Part shown: positions 1 through 6,860 of the stretch, in pieces
Numbering within the stretch: the first letter of the stretch is position 1
Layout: every line of letters starts with the position of its first letter
From: Clostridiales bacterium
GTDB taxonomy: Bacteria; Bacillota; Clostridia; Oscillospirales; Oscillospiraceae
DNA length: 15,280 nt
Reading direction: 5' to 3'
Assembly: GCA_003522945.1 (NCBI GenBank)
Contig: DPHR01000029.1
Coordinates: 1-15,280 of the forward strand
Program-made: the position numbers and the translations under genes
The notes under the pieces: generated by a model
The model's input: the letters and a program-made list of their open reading frames with translations, nothing else
Databases searched by the model: none
What the model was told of the DNA's origin: nothing

Positions 1-279
1 GCGCAGCGCGGCGAGCGCGTTTTTTCCGCAGCGGCGGAGCGCATCGGTAAGGCCGATGGAGGTCGTAGTCTTGCCCTCGCCCGCGGGTGTCGGCGTGATG
101 GCCGTGACGAGAACGAGCTTTCCGTCCGGCGCGGCGGCCTTTTCGCGCAGCAGGTCGAGAGAAACTTTCGCCTTGTGTCTGCCGTAAGGCTCAACGTATG
201 CTTCGCCGATGCCCGCAGCCGCGGCGATCTCGGAAATATTTTTCAGCGCGCACTTATGCGCGATCTCGATGTCGGTCAT
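1..279 (-). CDS. fhs: Formate-tetrahydrofolate ligase, N-terminal part (runs off the left edge)
   Basis: The reverse strand reads 93 codons in frame from an ATG at 277-279 to the window edge. It begins MTDIEIAHKCALKNISEIA and contains PYGRHKAKVSLDLL (31-44) followed by the ATP-binding loop TPTPAGEGKTTT (62-73). This order is diagnostic of formate-tetrahydrofolate ligase, which makes 10-formyl-THF from formate, THF and ATP in the cytoplasm. It feeds one-carbon metabolism and, in acetogens, the methyl branch of the Wood-Ljungdahl pathway. The full enzyme is usually about 550-560 residues, so roughly one sixth is seen. The start is set by GGGAGG seven bases upstream. The gene is divergent from the membrane protease and has its own promoter at 310-338. 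Identity is very likely; nothing here shows whether the organism is acetogenic. Confidence 0.95.
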   Translation of the reverse strand, partial: MTDIEIAHKCALKNISEIAAAAGIGEAYVEPYGRHKAKVSLDLLREKAAAPDGKLVLVTAITPTPAGEGKTTTSIGLTDALRRCGKNALAALR

Positions 280-309
280 CCGGATCCCTCCCCATATACA
301 AACAGAGTC

Positions 310-338
310 AGTATACAGTATTCCCGTCCTTTTTTCAA
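310..338 (-). promoter_or_regulatory. Promoter of fhs
   Basis: Read on the minus strand, TTGAAA (333-338) is followed after exactly 17 bases by TATACT (310-315). This is a near-consensus housekeeping sigma promoter. The transcript would start about 24 bases before the fhs start codon. Confidence 0.75.
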
Positions 339-373
339 ATGTTTTCCGCGCAGGAGGCGGGGCTGTCATGCAT

Positions 374-401
374 TTGCATCCGGCAAAAAATCTGTTATAA
401 T
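374..401 (+). promoter_or_regulatory. Promoter of the M50 protease-tetR operon
   Basis: TTGCAT (374-379) and a perfect TATAAT (396-401) are separated by 16 bases. Transcription would begin near 408, about ten bases before the ATG at 418. The in-frame ATG at 400 overlaps the -10 box, so it cannot be the start for transcripts made here; this supports the start at 418. Confidence 0.65.
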
Positions 402-417
402 GCCGTCGGGTGATAGT

Positions 418-1545
418 ATGGACACAAAGGCAAAGAATAAGAAGCCATCAGCCATTCAGCCGGGGATGATCCTCTCGCTCGTTCTCTGCGTGGGGCTCGG
501 CGCGGGCGTCGCCTATGCGCTTCCTGAAAACGAGAGCTTTTTCGCCGTGTTCCTCTTCGGGCTTGCCGGGCTCTGCGTCTCCTTCGCCTTGCAGACCATC
601 CTGCACGAGACCGGCCATCTGATTGGCGGGCTGCTGACAGGGTATAAATTCTGCTCGTTCCGCATCGGGAATCTCCAATTGCAGCGCGAAAACGGTGCGC
701 TTCGCTTTCGCCGCCTGAAGCTCGCCGGGACGGGCGGGCAGTGCCTGATGACGCCGCCGGAGCCCGTGGACGGGAAAATTCCGGTGATGCTTTATAATCT
801 CGCGGGGCCGCTTATGAATCTGCTCACCGCGCTTCTCGCGCTCGGCGGGTACTTCCTCTCCGGCGGCGGCAGCGTGGGCGCGTCTCTGCTCTTTCTATTT
901 GCGTTCGTGGGGCTTTACCTCGCGCTCACGAACGGCATCCCGCTCCGGCTCGGGCCGATCGACAACGACGGCAAAAACGCCTTCTCCCTGCGCCGCGATC
1001 CGGAGGCCATGCGCGCCTTTTATCTGCAAATGGCCGTAAACAGCCGCCAGACGGAGGGCGAGCGCCTGCGCGATATGCCGGACGAATGGTTTGTCATGCC
1101 GTCGGACGAGGCAATGCAAAACGCCCTCGTCGCCGCGACCGGCGTTTTCTGCTGCAGCCGCCTCATGGACGAGCACCGCTTCGCCGAGGCGCACGAGGCG
1201 ATGTCGCGCCTGCTCTCCGGCGGGGCGAACCTCGTCGGGCTCTACCGCGCGCTTTTGCTGTGCGACGAGATGTATCTGGAGCTCCTCGGCGAAAACCGCC
1301 GCGGCACGGTCGATGCGATGCTCACAAAGCCGCAGCGCCGCTTCATGCGCCAGATGAAGGATTTCCCGAGCGTGCTGCGCACGGAGTACGCCCTCGCCCT
1401 GCTGCACGACGGCGACAAAGAGCGCGCCGCCCTGCTGCGCGGCCGGTTTGAAAAGATCGCCGAAGCCTACCCGTATCAGGGCGAGATCGAGCAGGAACGC
1501 TCGCTTCTCGCGCTCGCGGACGGGAAAAATCAAAATATCGGATAA
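418..1545 (+). CDS. M50-family (site-2 protease-like) membrane metalloprotease
   Basis: The protein has 375 residues from the ATG at 418, which has GGGTGAT just upstream. The N-terminal half is membrane-embedded: hydrophobic segments at about 17-34, 42-72, 123-148 and 155-172. Zinc-binding HETGH lies in the second segment (63-67). YNLAGPLMN (126-134) and NGIP followed by D182 and D184 (172-184) match the distal M50 motifs that carry the third metal ligand. The C-terminal half (about 190-375) is soluble, alpha-helical and unassigned. M50 proteases cut substrates within the membrane, often regulators such as anti-sigma factors. The substrate here is unknown and no anti-sigma factor is adjacent. 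The following tetR gene overlaps at the ribosome-binding level, so the two are co-transcribed. The open frame extends upstream to 175, but that part runs through the divergent promoters and is not coding. Confidence 0.8.
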   Translation: MDTKAKNKKPSAIQPGMILSLVLCVGLGAGVAYALPENESFFAVFLFGLAGLCVSFALQTILHETGHLIGGLLTGYKFCSFRIGNLQLQRENGALRFRRLKLAGTGGQCLMTPPEPVDGKIPVMLYNLAGPLMNLLTALLALGGYFLSGGGSVGASLLFLFAFVGLYLALTNGIPLRLGPIDNDGKNAFSLRRDPEAMRAFYLQMAVNSRQTEGERLRDMPDEWFVMPSDEAMQNALVAATGVFCCSRLMDEHRFAEAHEAMSRLLSGGANLVGLYRALLLCDEMYLELLGENRRGTVDAMLTKPQRRFMRQMKDFPSVLRTEYALALLHDGDKERAALLRGRFEKIAEAYPYQGEIEQERSLLALADGKNQNIG

Positions 1546-1555
1546 GGAGAACGCC

Positions 1556-2110
1556 ATGTCACAGGTAACAAAGCGGGCGCTCGAGCAGTCGCTCAAAAAT
1601 CTGCTGCTCAAAAAGCCGCTCACGAAGATCACCATCAACGACATTGCCGAGGACTGCGGCATCAACCGCATGACGTTTTACTACCACTTCAAGGACATTT
1701 ACGATCTCGTGGAGTGGTCGTGTCTGGAGGACGCGCGCCGCGCGCTCGAAGAGAAGAAAACGCACGACACCTGGCAGCAGGGCCTCCTGCAGATCTTCGA
1801 GGCCGTGCGGGAGAATAAGCCGTTCATTCTGAACGTCTACCGCTGTGTGGACCGCGAGCAGGTCGAGCGGTATCTCCGCCCGCCCGTGGACCATCTCATT
1901 CTCGGCGTGATCGACGAGCAGTCCGCCGGAATGACCGTCCGCGATGAGGACAAGGCGTTCATCGCGCAGGTCTACGGCTACATTTTCATCGGCATCATGC
2001 TCGACTGGATCCGCGACGGCATGGCCGAGGAGCCGGAGAAGATCGTGGACCGGCTCGCGCTTCTCATCCACGATTCGATCCGCGAAGCGCTCGCGCGCTT
2101 TAAAATTTAA
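1556..2110 (+). CDS. TetR/AcrR-family transcriptional regulator
   Basis: The protein has 184 residues. The N-terminal helix-turn-helix is clear: KITINDIAEDCGINRMTFYYHFKD spans about 24-47 and ends in the typical TetR YYHF motif. The C-terminal ligand-binding region is helical and resembles the TetR_C_8/DhaS-type subgroup (inference from general form). The ribosome binding site AAGGAGA (1544-1550) overlaps the TAA of the protease gene, so translation is probably coupled. A strong hairpin lies just downstream, then the oleate hydratase gene. TetR proteins are commonly found beside the lipid-active enzymes they repress, so ohyA, with fatty acid as inducer, is the likely target. A candidate operator at 2199-2217 fits this. 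Family assignment is secure; the regulated gene is inferred. Confidence 0.88.
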   Translation: MSQVTKRALEQSLKNLLLKKPLTKITINDIAEDCGINRMTFYYHFKDIYDLVEWSCLEDARRALEEKKTHDTWQQGLLQIFEAVRENKPFILNVYRCVDREQVERYLRPPVDHLILGVIDEQSAGMTVRDEDKAFIAQVYGYIFIGIMLDWIRDGMAEEPEKIVDRLALLIHDSIREALARFKI

Positions 2111-2146
2111 ACAAAATCTCCGATTTGATCAAAAACTTTACACTTC

Positions 2147-2181
2147 GCGCCCCCGTGATAAAACCCTTATCACGGGGGCGC
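2147..2181 (+). terminator. Perfect 15-bp stem-loop after tetR, probable terminator
   Basis: GCGCCCCCGTGATAA (2147-2161) and its exact reverse complement (2167-2181) enclose a five-base loop, AACCC. The 3' side is only moderately T-rich (TTCTGTTTA), so termination may be partial and tetR transcripts may read into ohyA. Its inner GATAA-N5-TTATC half could alternatively serve as a protein-binding palindrome. Confidence 0.6.
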
Positions 2182-2190
2182 TTCTGTTTA

Positions 2191-2219
2191 TGGAAAAAAG
2201 TATTTCCGGGGGATACTAT
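2191..2219 (+). promoter_or_regulatory. Candidate ohyA promoter with overlapping TetR-type operator
   Basis: TGGAAA (2191-2196), a 17-base spacer and TACTAT (2214-2219) form a plausible though imperfect promoter. Within it, AGTATTTCC (2199-2207), a central G and GGGGATACT (2209-2217) form a 19-bp imperfect inverted repeat. Seven of nine positions are complementary. The length and its overlap with the -10 box are typical of TetR-family operators. Binding by the adjacent TetR protein is inference. Confidence 0.45.
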
Positions 2220-2262
2220 AGGGCCATCAAGAGAAAAACAAATCTCACAGGAGGTCAATATT

Positions 2263-4056
2263 ATGTATTACTCTGCCGGAACGTATGAATCCTTCGCCCA
2301 CCCCGAAAAGCCGGAGGGCGTCGACAACAAATCCGCCTATATCATCGGCACTGGTCTCGCCGGTCTGACCGCGGCCTTCTATCTCGTCCGCGACGGCCAG
2401 ATGAAGGGCGAGCACATCCATCTTCTCGAAAAGCACGAGCTTGCCGGCGGCAGCTGCGACGGCTACCGCGACATCACCAAGGGCTTTTACATGCGCGGCG
2501 GCCGCGAGATGGACAACCATTTTGAGGTCATGTGGGACGTGTTCCGCGATGTGCCGAGCATCGAAACGCCGAACGTAACGGTGCTCGACGAATACTACTG
2601 GCTCAACAAGCACGACCCCAACTACTCGCTCTGCCGCGCGAGCGTCAACCGCGGCGAGGACGCCCACACCGATAAGAAATTCGCTCTCGACAAGGCCTCT
2701 GCCATGGCGCTCTCGAAGCTCTTTCTGACGCCGGAGAAGGATCTTGAGGACAAGAAGATCTCCGAGGTGCTGCCCGAGAGCTTCTGGAGCACGAACTTCT
2801 GGCTGTACTGGCAGACGATGTTCGCCTTCCAGCGCTGGTCGAGCGCGCTGGAGATGAAGCGCTATCTCTGCCGCTACGTCCACCACATCGACGGTCTGCC
2901 CGACTTCAGCGCGCTGCGCTTCACGAAGTACAACCAGTACGAGAGCATGATCCTCCCGCTCGTGAAGTATCTTGAATCCCACGGCGTGCGCATCGAGTAC
3001 GGCATGGACGTGAAGAACGTCGTCATCGAAAAGCACGGCGATAAGAGAGTCGCCAAGTCCATCGTTTACGTGAAGGACGGCCAGGAGCAGACGCTCGATC
3101 TCATTGAGGACGATCTCGTGTTCATCACGAACGGCTGCTGCACCGATACCTCCTGCTACGGCGACCAGACCCACGCGCCCGACCTTTCCGGCATCGAGAA
3201 CGGCAAGGGCGAGAGCTGGGATATGTGGAAGAACATCGCTGCGCAGGCCGAGCACGGCGAATACGGCAACCCGGACAAGTTCTGCTCCGACGTGAACGCC
3301 ACCAACTGGATGAGCGCGACCGTCGCCACGGCGAACGAGGAGATCATCCGGCATATCATCAACGTCTGCCACCGCGACCCGCGCGAGGGCAAGGTCACGA
3401 CCGGCGGCATCGTCACGGTCAAGGACAGCACCGAGAACTGGTACCTTTCCTGGACGATCAATCGTCAGCCGCAGTTCAAGTCGCAGAACAAGGACACGGT
3501 GCTCGTGTGGCTGTACGCGCTCAACACCGACCGCCCGGGCAACTACGTCCGCAAGCCCATGCGCGAGTGCACCGGCGAAGAGATCTGCCGTGAGTGGCTC
3601 TATCACATCGGCGTGCCCATCGACCGGATCGACACGCTCGCGAGCGCAGCGTGCAACACGACGACGTGCTTCATGCCGTATATCAACGCCTTCTTCCAGC
3701 CGAGAAAGGAATCCGACCGGCCGCGCGTCGTGCCGGAGGGCGCGGTGAACTTTGCCTTCATCGGCCAGTTTGCCGAAACGCCGCGCGACACCATCTTCAC
3801 CACCGAGTATTCGATGCGCACCGGCATGGAGTCGGTGTACACGCTGCTGAACGTAGACCGCGGCGTGCCCGAGGTCTGGGGCAGCAAATACGATGTGCGC
3901 GAGCTGCTGCGCGCGTGCTACTACGCCATCGATAAAAAGCCTCTCTCCGAGGCCGAGCTGAACTTCGGCGAGCGTGAGCTCATGAAGATCGTGCTCAAGA
4001 AGATCCGCGGCACGGACGTTGAGCTGCTGCTCAAAGAGAGCGGCCTCATCGAATAA
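2263..4056 (+). CDS. ohyA: Oleate hydratase (FAD-dependent, MCRA family)
   Basis: The protein has 597 residues, close to the 590-650 usual for the family, starting at an ATG preceded by a perfect AGGAGGT (2249-2255). It adds water to the cis-9 double bond of oleate and similar fatty acids, giving 10-hydroxystearate (EC 4.2.1.53), at the membrane surface. The FAD fold shows IGTGLAG (28-34). The loop RGGREMDNHFE (78-88) carries E82, and YLCRYVHH places a tyrosine at 201. Both positions correspond to catalytic or substrate residues described for Staphylococcus aureus OhyA (E82, Y201; from memory). In gut and pathogenic bacteria the enzyme detoxifies host unsaturated fatty acids. It appears to be a single-gene unit with its own promoter and a strong terminator at 4082-4115, probably controlled by the upstream TetR protein. 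Confidence 0.95.
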   Translation: MYYSAGTYESFAHPEKPEGVDNKSAYIIGTGLAGLTAAFYLVRDGQMKGEHIHLLEKHELAGGSCDGYRDITKGFYMRGGREMDNHFEVMWDVFRDVPSIETPNVTVLDEYYWLNKHDPNYSLCRASVNRGEDAHTDKKFALDKASAMALSKLFLTPEKDLEDKKISEVLPESFWSTNFWLYWQTMFAFQRWSSALEMKRYLCRYVHHIDGLPDFSALRFTKYNQYESMILPLVKYLESHGVRIEYGMDVKNVVIEKHGDKRVAKSIVYVKDGQEQTLDLIEDDLVFITNGCCTDTSCYGDQTHAPDLSGIENGKGESWDMWKNIAAQAEHGEYGNPDKFCSDVNATNWMSATVATANEEIIRHIINVCHRDPREGKVTTGGIVTVKDSTENWYLSWTINRQPQFKSQNKDTVLVWLYALNTDRPGNYVRKPMRECTGEEICREWLYHIGVPIDRIDTLASAACNTTTCFMPYINAFFQPRKESDRPRVVPEGAVNFAFIGQFAETPRDTIFTTEYSMRTGMESVYTLLNVDRGVPEVWGSKYDVRELLRACYYAIDKKPLSEAELNFGERELMKIVLKKIRGTDVELLLKESGLIE

Positions 4057-4081
4057 TTCCGAAAAAAACCGCAAAACAGCT

Positions 4082-4115
4082 GCCGCCGGTCAGGAAATCT
4101 GACCGGCGGCTTTTT
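4082..4115 (+). terminator. Intrinsic terminator of ohyA
   Basis: GCCGCCGGTCAG (4082-4093) pairs perfectly with CTGACCGGCGGC (4099-4110) around the loop GAAAT. Five T residues follow directly. This is a textbook rho-independent terminator 26 bases after the stop codon. Confidence 0.93.
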
Positions 4116-4118
4116 GCC

Positions 4119-4147
4119 TTGACACAGGCGTTTGCCGTGTGTTATAT
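4119..4147 (+). promoter_or_regulatory. Strong promoter of the mgtE leader transcript
   Basis: A perfect TTGACA (4119-4124), a 17-base spacer and TTATAT (4142-4147) begin immediately after the ohyA terminator. The predicted transcript start near 4154 leaves an untranslated leader of about 230 bases before mgtE. Confidence 0.8.
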
Positions 4148-4181
4148 AGAGAATATATCTGATTTTAAAGGAGGGACTACC

Positions 4182-4262
4182 ATGGACAGCGGCAGTAACG
4201 GACGAATATGGGGCATGGCGAGACGCATCCCAGGGACTTCGTATGGCCGCGCAGGCCGGTGA
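4182..4262 (+). CDS. Possible 26-residue leader peptide in the mgtE leader
   Basis: An ATG at 4182 lies six bases after a strong AAAGGAGGG (4167-4175) and opens 26 codons ending in TGA at 4260-4262. The peptide starts MDSGSNGRIWGM and is rich in Arg and Gly, with one Pro. It resembles no family I know. Translation would run through both strands of the two hairpins in the leader and could link ribosome movement to the terminator downstream. Alternatively the GGAGGG is structural RNA and the peptide is not made. Confidence 0.3.
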   Translation: MDSGSNGRIWGMARRIPGTSYGRAGR

Positions 4263-4280
4263 AGTCTCTCTTTTCCGCTG
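4187..4280 (+). promoter_or_regulatory. Structured 5' leader of mgtE (riboswitch-like three-way junction)
   Basis: CAGCGG (4187-4192) can pair with CCGCTG (4275-4280), closing a junction with two hairpins inside. Hairpin one is TGGGG/TCCCA (4209-4213, 4228-4232) with inner GCG/CGC. Hairpin two is GACTTC/GAAGTC (4235-4240, 4261-4266) capped by GGCC/GGCC (4245-4257). A terminator follows at once. Its right arm repeats GCAGCGG (4319-4324 plus flank), which competes for the same CCGCTGC. This switch layout and the position before mgtE suggest metal-responsive attenuation. I do not see the conserved 5' element of the M-box (GTTAGGTGAGGCTCC), so the class is unknown. Confidence 0.5.
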
Positions 4281-4281
4281 C

Positions 4282-4336
4282 TCACCATTGCCCGGATCGA
4301 CGTGCGCCGCACGCCGGGCAGCGGTGATATTTTTTT
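4282..4336 (+). terminator. Intrinsic terminator inside the mgtE leader (attenuator)
   Basis: TCACC (4282-4286) pairs with GGTGA (4323-4327). TGCCCGG (4289-4295) pairs with CCGGGCA (4314-4320), and CGTGC (4301-4305) with GCACG (4309-4313). Seven T residues (4330-4336) follow. It lies about 50 bases upstream of the mgtE start, so it can only be regulatory. Confidence 0.8.
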
Positions 4337-4381
4337 GCCCTGCTCCGGCGCGGTTATCAAAAAATCGTTGAAACGGAGGGC
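4337..4381 (+). promoter_or_regulatory. Helix that could mask the mgtE ribosome binding site
   Basis: GCCC (4337-4340) plus TCCG (4344-4347) can pair with CGGAGGGC (4374-4381) around a three-base bulge. This buries the GGAGGG ribosome binding site of mgtE. It starts exactly where the terminator T-run ends, suggesting a second, translational checkpoint. Based on hand-drawn pairing only. Confidence 0.35.
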
Positions 4382-4387
4382 AGAAAC

Positions 4388-5791
4388 ATGGAAAACAAAA
4401 CCGAACTCATGCAGCTCCGCCACCCGGATTACGACCGGGAGCTGACGGAGCTCGTCCGCAGCAATCTCTCGCCGAAGGCGTTCCGCGAGAAGCTGCTCGA
4501 CTATCACGAAAACGACATCGCCGCCGCGCTCGAGGCGCTCACGCTCTCTGAGCGGCAGCGGATCTATCACGCGCTCGACGCCGCGGAGCTCTCGGCCGTG
4601 CTTGAATACGCCGAGCCGATGACGGCGTATCTCAATGAATTGAGCCTCCGGCGGCGGGTGAACGTGCTCTCGCGCATGGACGCCGACGCTGCGGTGGACT
4701 ATCTCAAAACGCTCGAAAGCGGCGAGAAAAATACGCTCGTCGAGCTCATGGACGAGCCGAAGCGCCGCGAGATCGCGCGGCTCTGGGTCTACGGCGAGGA
4801 CGAGATCGGCAGCATTATGACGACGAACTGCATCGTCATCCCCGAGGGGCTGAGCGTCAAGGCCGCAATGCACCAGCTCGTCGAGCAGGCCGCCGAGCAC
4901 GACAACATCTCCACGATCTATGTTGTGGATTCCGACAACGCTTTCTACGGCGCGATCGATCTCAAAGACCTCATCATCGCGCGCGAGGGCGACCCGCTCG
5001 CGGAGCTGATCGCCACCTCCTACCCCTACGTTTACGCGCACGAGCGCGTTGAAGACGCGCTGCCGCGCATCCAGGACTATTCCGAGGACTCCATCCCCGT
5101 GCTGGACGAGGAAAACCGGCTGCTCGGCGTCGTAACGGCGCAAAGCCTCATCCAGACGGTGGACGACGCGCTGAGCGAGGACTACGCCCGGCTCGCCGGT
5201 CTCTCTGCGGAGGAGGATCTCAACGAAACGCTCGTGCAGAGCGTGCGCAAGCGTCTGCCGTGGCTGCTCGTGCTGCTGGGGCTCGGGATGGTCGTGTCGA
5301 GCGTCGTCGGCCTTTTCGAGAGCGTCGTGGCGCAGCTCACGCTCATCGTGTGCTTCCAGTCGCTCGTGCTGGATATGGCGGGCAACGTCGGCACGCAGTC
5401 GCTTGCCGTCACGATCCGCGTCCTTATGGACAGCGAAACGACCGGCGCACAGAAGCGGAAGCTCGTCTGGAAGGAAGCGCGCGTCGGACTTATGAACGGC
5501 GCAATCCTCGGCGCGGCCTCGTTCGCGCTCATCGGGGCATATCTTCTGCTGCGCGGCGAAGCGGCGCTCATGGCGTTCGGCGTTTCGGGCTGCATCGGCA
5601 TCGCGCTCATCGCGGCGATGCTGCTCTCGAGCATTTCCGGCACGGTGATCCCGATCTTCTTCAAAAAGATCGGCGTCGATCCCGCCGTCGCCTCCGGTCC
5701 GCTCATCACGACCGTCAACGACCTCGTCGCAGTCGTATCGTACTACGGCCTCACCTGGCTGCTGCTCATCGAATGGCTCCATCTGGCATAA
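4388..5791 (+). CDS. mgtE: MgtE-type magnesium transporter
   Basis: The protein has 467 residues, full length for MgtE. The N-terminal superhelical domain covers about 1-135. Two CBS domains follow (about 137-258), starting at GSIMTTNCIVIPEGLSVKAA and SYPYVYAHERVEDALPRI. A membrane domain with about five helices begins near RLPWLL (289). The pore-lining signature appears as AGNVGTQS (331-338), and the last helix carries TTVND, with the Asp expected at the pore. MgtE homodimers in the cytoplasmic membrane import Mg2+ (sometimes Co2+), and intracellular Mg2+ bound to the N and CBS domains closes the pore. GGAGGG lies ten bases before the ATG. Expression is probably controlled by the structured leader and attenuator upstream. 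Confidence 0.95.
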   Translation: MENKTELMQLRHPDYDRELTELVRSNLSPKAFREKLLDYHENDIAAALEALTLSERQRIYHALDAAELSAVLEYAEPMTAYLNELSLRRRVNVLSRMDADAAVDYLKTLESGEKNTLVELMDEPKRREIARLWVYGEDEIGSIMTTNCIVIPEGLSVKAAMHQLVEQAAEHDNISTIYVVDSDNAFYGAIDLKDLIIAREGDPLAELIATSYPYVYAHERVEDALPRIQDYSEDSIPVLDEENRLLGVVTAQSLIQTVDDALSEDYARLAGLSAEEDLNETLVQSVRKRLPWLLVLLGLGMVVSSVVGLFESVVAQLTLIVCFQSLVLDMAGNVGTQSLAVTIRVLMDSETTGAQKRKLVWKEARVGLMNGAILGAASFALIGAYLLLRGEAALMAFGVSGCIGIALIAAMLLSSISGTVIPIFFKKIGVDPAVASGPLITTVNDLVAVVSYYGLTWLLLIEWLHLA

Positions 5792-5796
5792 AAACG

Positions 5797-5840
5797 CTCC
5801 CCCACCTCGGATGTCTTTTCCCGAGGTGGGAGAGTTTTTT
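5797..5840. terminator. Bidirectional terminator between mgtE and the uronate cluster
   Basis: CTCCCCCACCTCGG (5797-5810) pairs with CCGAGGTGGGAGAG (5821-5834) with one mismatch. Six T residues follow on the plus strand (5835-5840); on the minus strand the hairpin is followed by CGTTTTTA. It therefore ends both mgtE and the convergent ten-gene minus-strand cluster. Confidence 0.9.
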
Positions 5841-5860
5841 GCTTTGGCCGGTTGGTTTGA

Positions 5861-6838
5861 TTATACTGCGCGGTAGATCGGCTCCCCATGCAGGAAGGTC
5901 TCCACAACATTCTGCGCCGTTTTTTTCTGCAATTCGGCAAGCGCCGCTTCCGAGCACCAGCTTATATGCGGCGTCAGAATGACATTCTCGCGATGCAAAA
6001 GCGGGGACTCGCTGAAATTTTCGGTGCCAAGCACGTCCAGCGCACAGTAGGAAATGCGGCCACTGTCGAGCGCTCGCATGAGCGCCGCTTCGTCCACAAG
6101 CCCCCCTCTTGCCGTATTGACAAATATCACACCCGGCTTCATGCTTTGGAATTCCTGTTCACCGATGATGCCTCTCGTCGCCGGAGTTAGCTGCAAATGC
6201 ATCGTGACAACATCGGCGCGGGAAAGCGCTTCATGCAGTTCCAGAAATTCAACGTCGGGATACATCGACCGGTCAGTGATATAGGGGTCTACGGCGACCA
6301 CATGCCCGAAAAACGCCCGCATTTTACGGTACAGATTCCGGGCAATGTTTCCAAAACCAACAAAGCAGATCGTGCTGTTTTCCAGCCGCAGCATTGGGCG
6401 CAATCTGTTCATCTCGAAATTCCCGTCCATTAGACGGTCACGCGAAACGGATATGCGCCGTGCTGCATTAAGAATATGCGCCGCCGTGGAATCTGCCACC
6501 TCATCCAAGCAGTAATCCGTACAGTTTGCCACCATAATGCCGCGCTTTTTCGCCGCGGCGAGATCCACCGTGTCCAGTCCGATCGCATACCGGGCAATCA
6601 CCCGGCATTTTTCCAGCCCATCCATAAACGCCGCATCGATCGGAGCGGCAAACTGCGTGATCAGCGCATCGCAGTCGTGCGCATACGTAAGAAGCTCCGT
6701 GGGATCCTTGATCCCGCCCGGGCGGATCTTTGTGCAGTCAACAACTTCCACGTCATCACCCAAACGCCGGAATTCTTCCAGCTCTTCATGTATGTCCGGA
6801 TAGTAGTAATCCGAAATAACAATCTTATATTTTGCCAT
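5861..6838 (-). CDS. D-isomer-specific 2-hydroxyacid dehydrogenase
   Basis: The protein has 325 residues, typical of the family that includes phosphoglycerate and hydroxypyruvate dehydrogenases. These reduce 2-keto acids to D-2-hydroxyacids with NAD(P)H in the cytoplasm. The catalytic trio is visible: R244 in NTARGG, E273 in GTEN and H291 in TPHISW. The nucleotide-binding loop is GFGNIA (161-166), with Ala replacing the last Gly of GxGxxG, a variant seen in CtbP/SerA-like members. It follows dctM by 22 bases and is the last gene of the cluster. Its substrate is probably a 2-keto acid from the uronate pathway or a byproduct, but the sequence does not fix which. The ribosome binding site is weak (GAGGCTGAG). 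Family certain, substrate unknown. Confidence 0.88.
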   Translation of the reverse strand: MAKYKIVISDYYYPDIHEELEEFRRLGDDVEVVDCTKIRPGGIKDPTELLTYAHDCDALITQFAAPIDAAFMDGLEKCRVIARYAIGLDTVDLAAAKKRGIMVANCTDYCLDEVADSTAAHILNAARRISVSRDRLMDGNFEMNRLRPMLRLENSTICFVGFGNIARNLYRKMRAFFGHVVAVDPYITDRSMYPDVEFLELHEALSRADVVTMHLQLTPATRGIIGEQEFQSMKPGVIFVNTARGGLVDEAALMRALDSGRISYCALDVLGTENFSESPLLHRENVILTPHISWCSEAALAELQKKTAQNVVETFLHGEPIYRAV

Positions 6839-6860
6839 TGGCTCAGCCTCGACTTTCCTG

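Noticed and set aside
175..417. N-terminal extension of the M50 protease
   Set aside because: This part overlaps the start of fhs and both divergent promoters and encodes no recognisable signal. The ATG at 418 follows its own promoter and ribosome binding site.
2245..4074. 609-codon open frame antisense to ohyA
   Set aside because: It mirrors ohyA almost exactly, is repetitive in Val/Ala/His/Arg/Glu/Asp, and results from strong G/C-ending codon use leaving few antisense stops. It matches no family.
4154..4387. M-box (ykoK) magnesium riboswitch before mgtE
   Set aside because: The position fits, but I cannot find the conserved M-box 5' element or its paired core. I recorded it only as an unassigned structured leader.
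4142..5782. 546-codon open frame antisense to mgtE
   Set aside because: Low-complexity Arg/Glu/Asp/His composition opposite a clear full-length MgtE; it also crosses the leader and terminator of mgtE.
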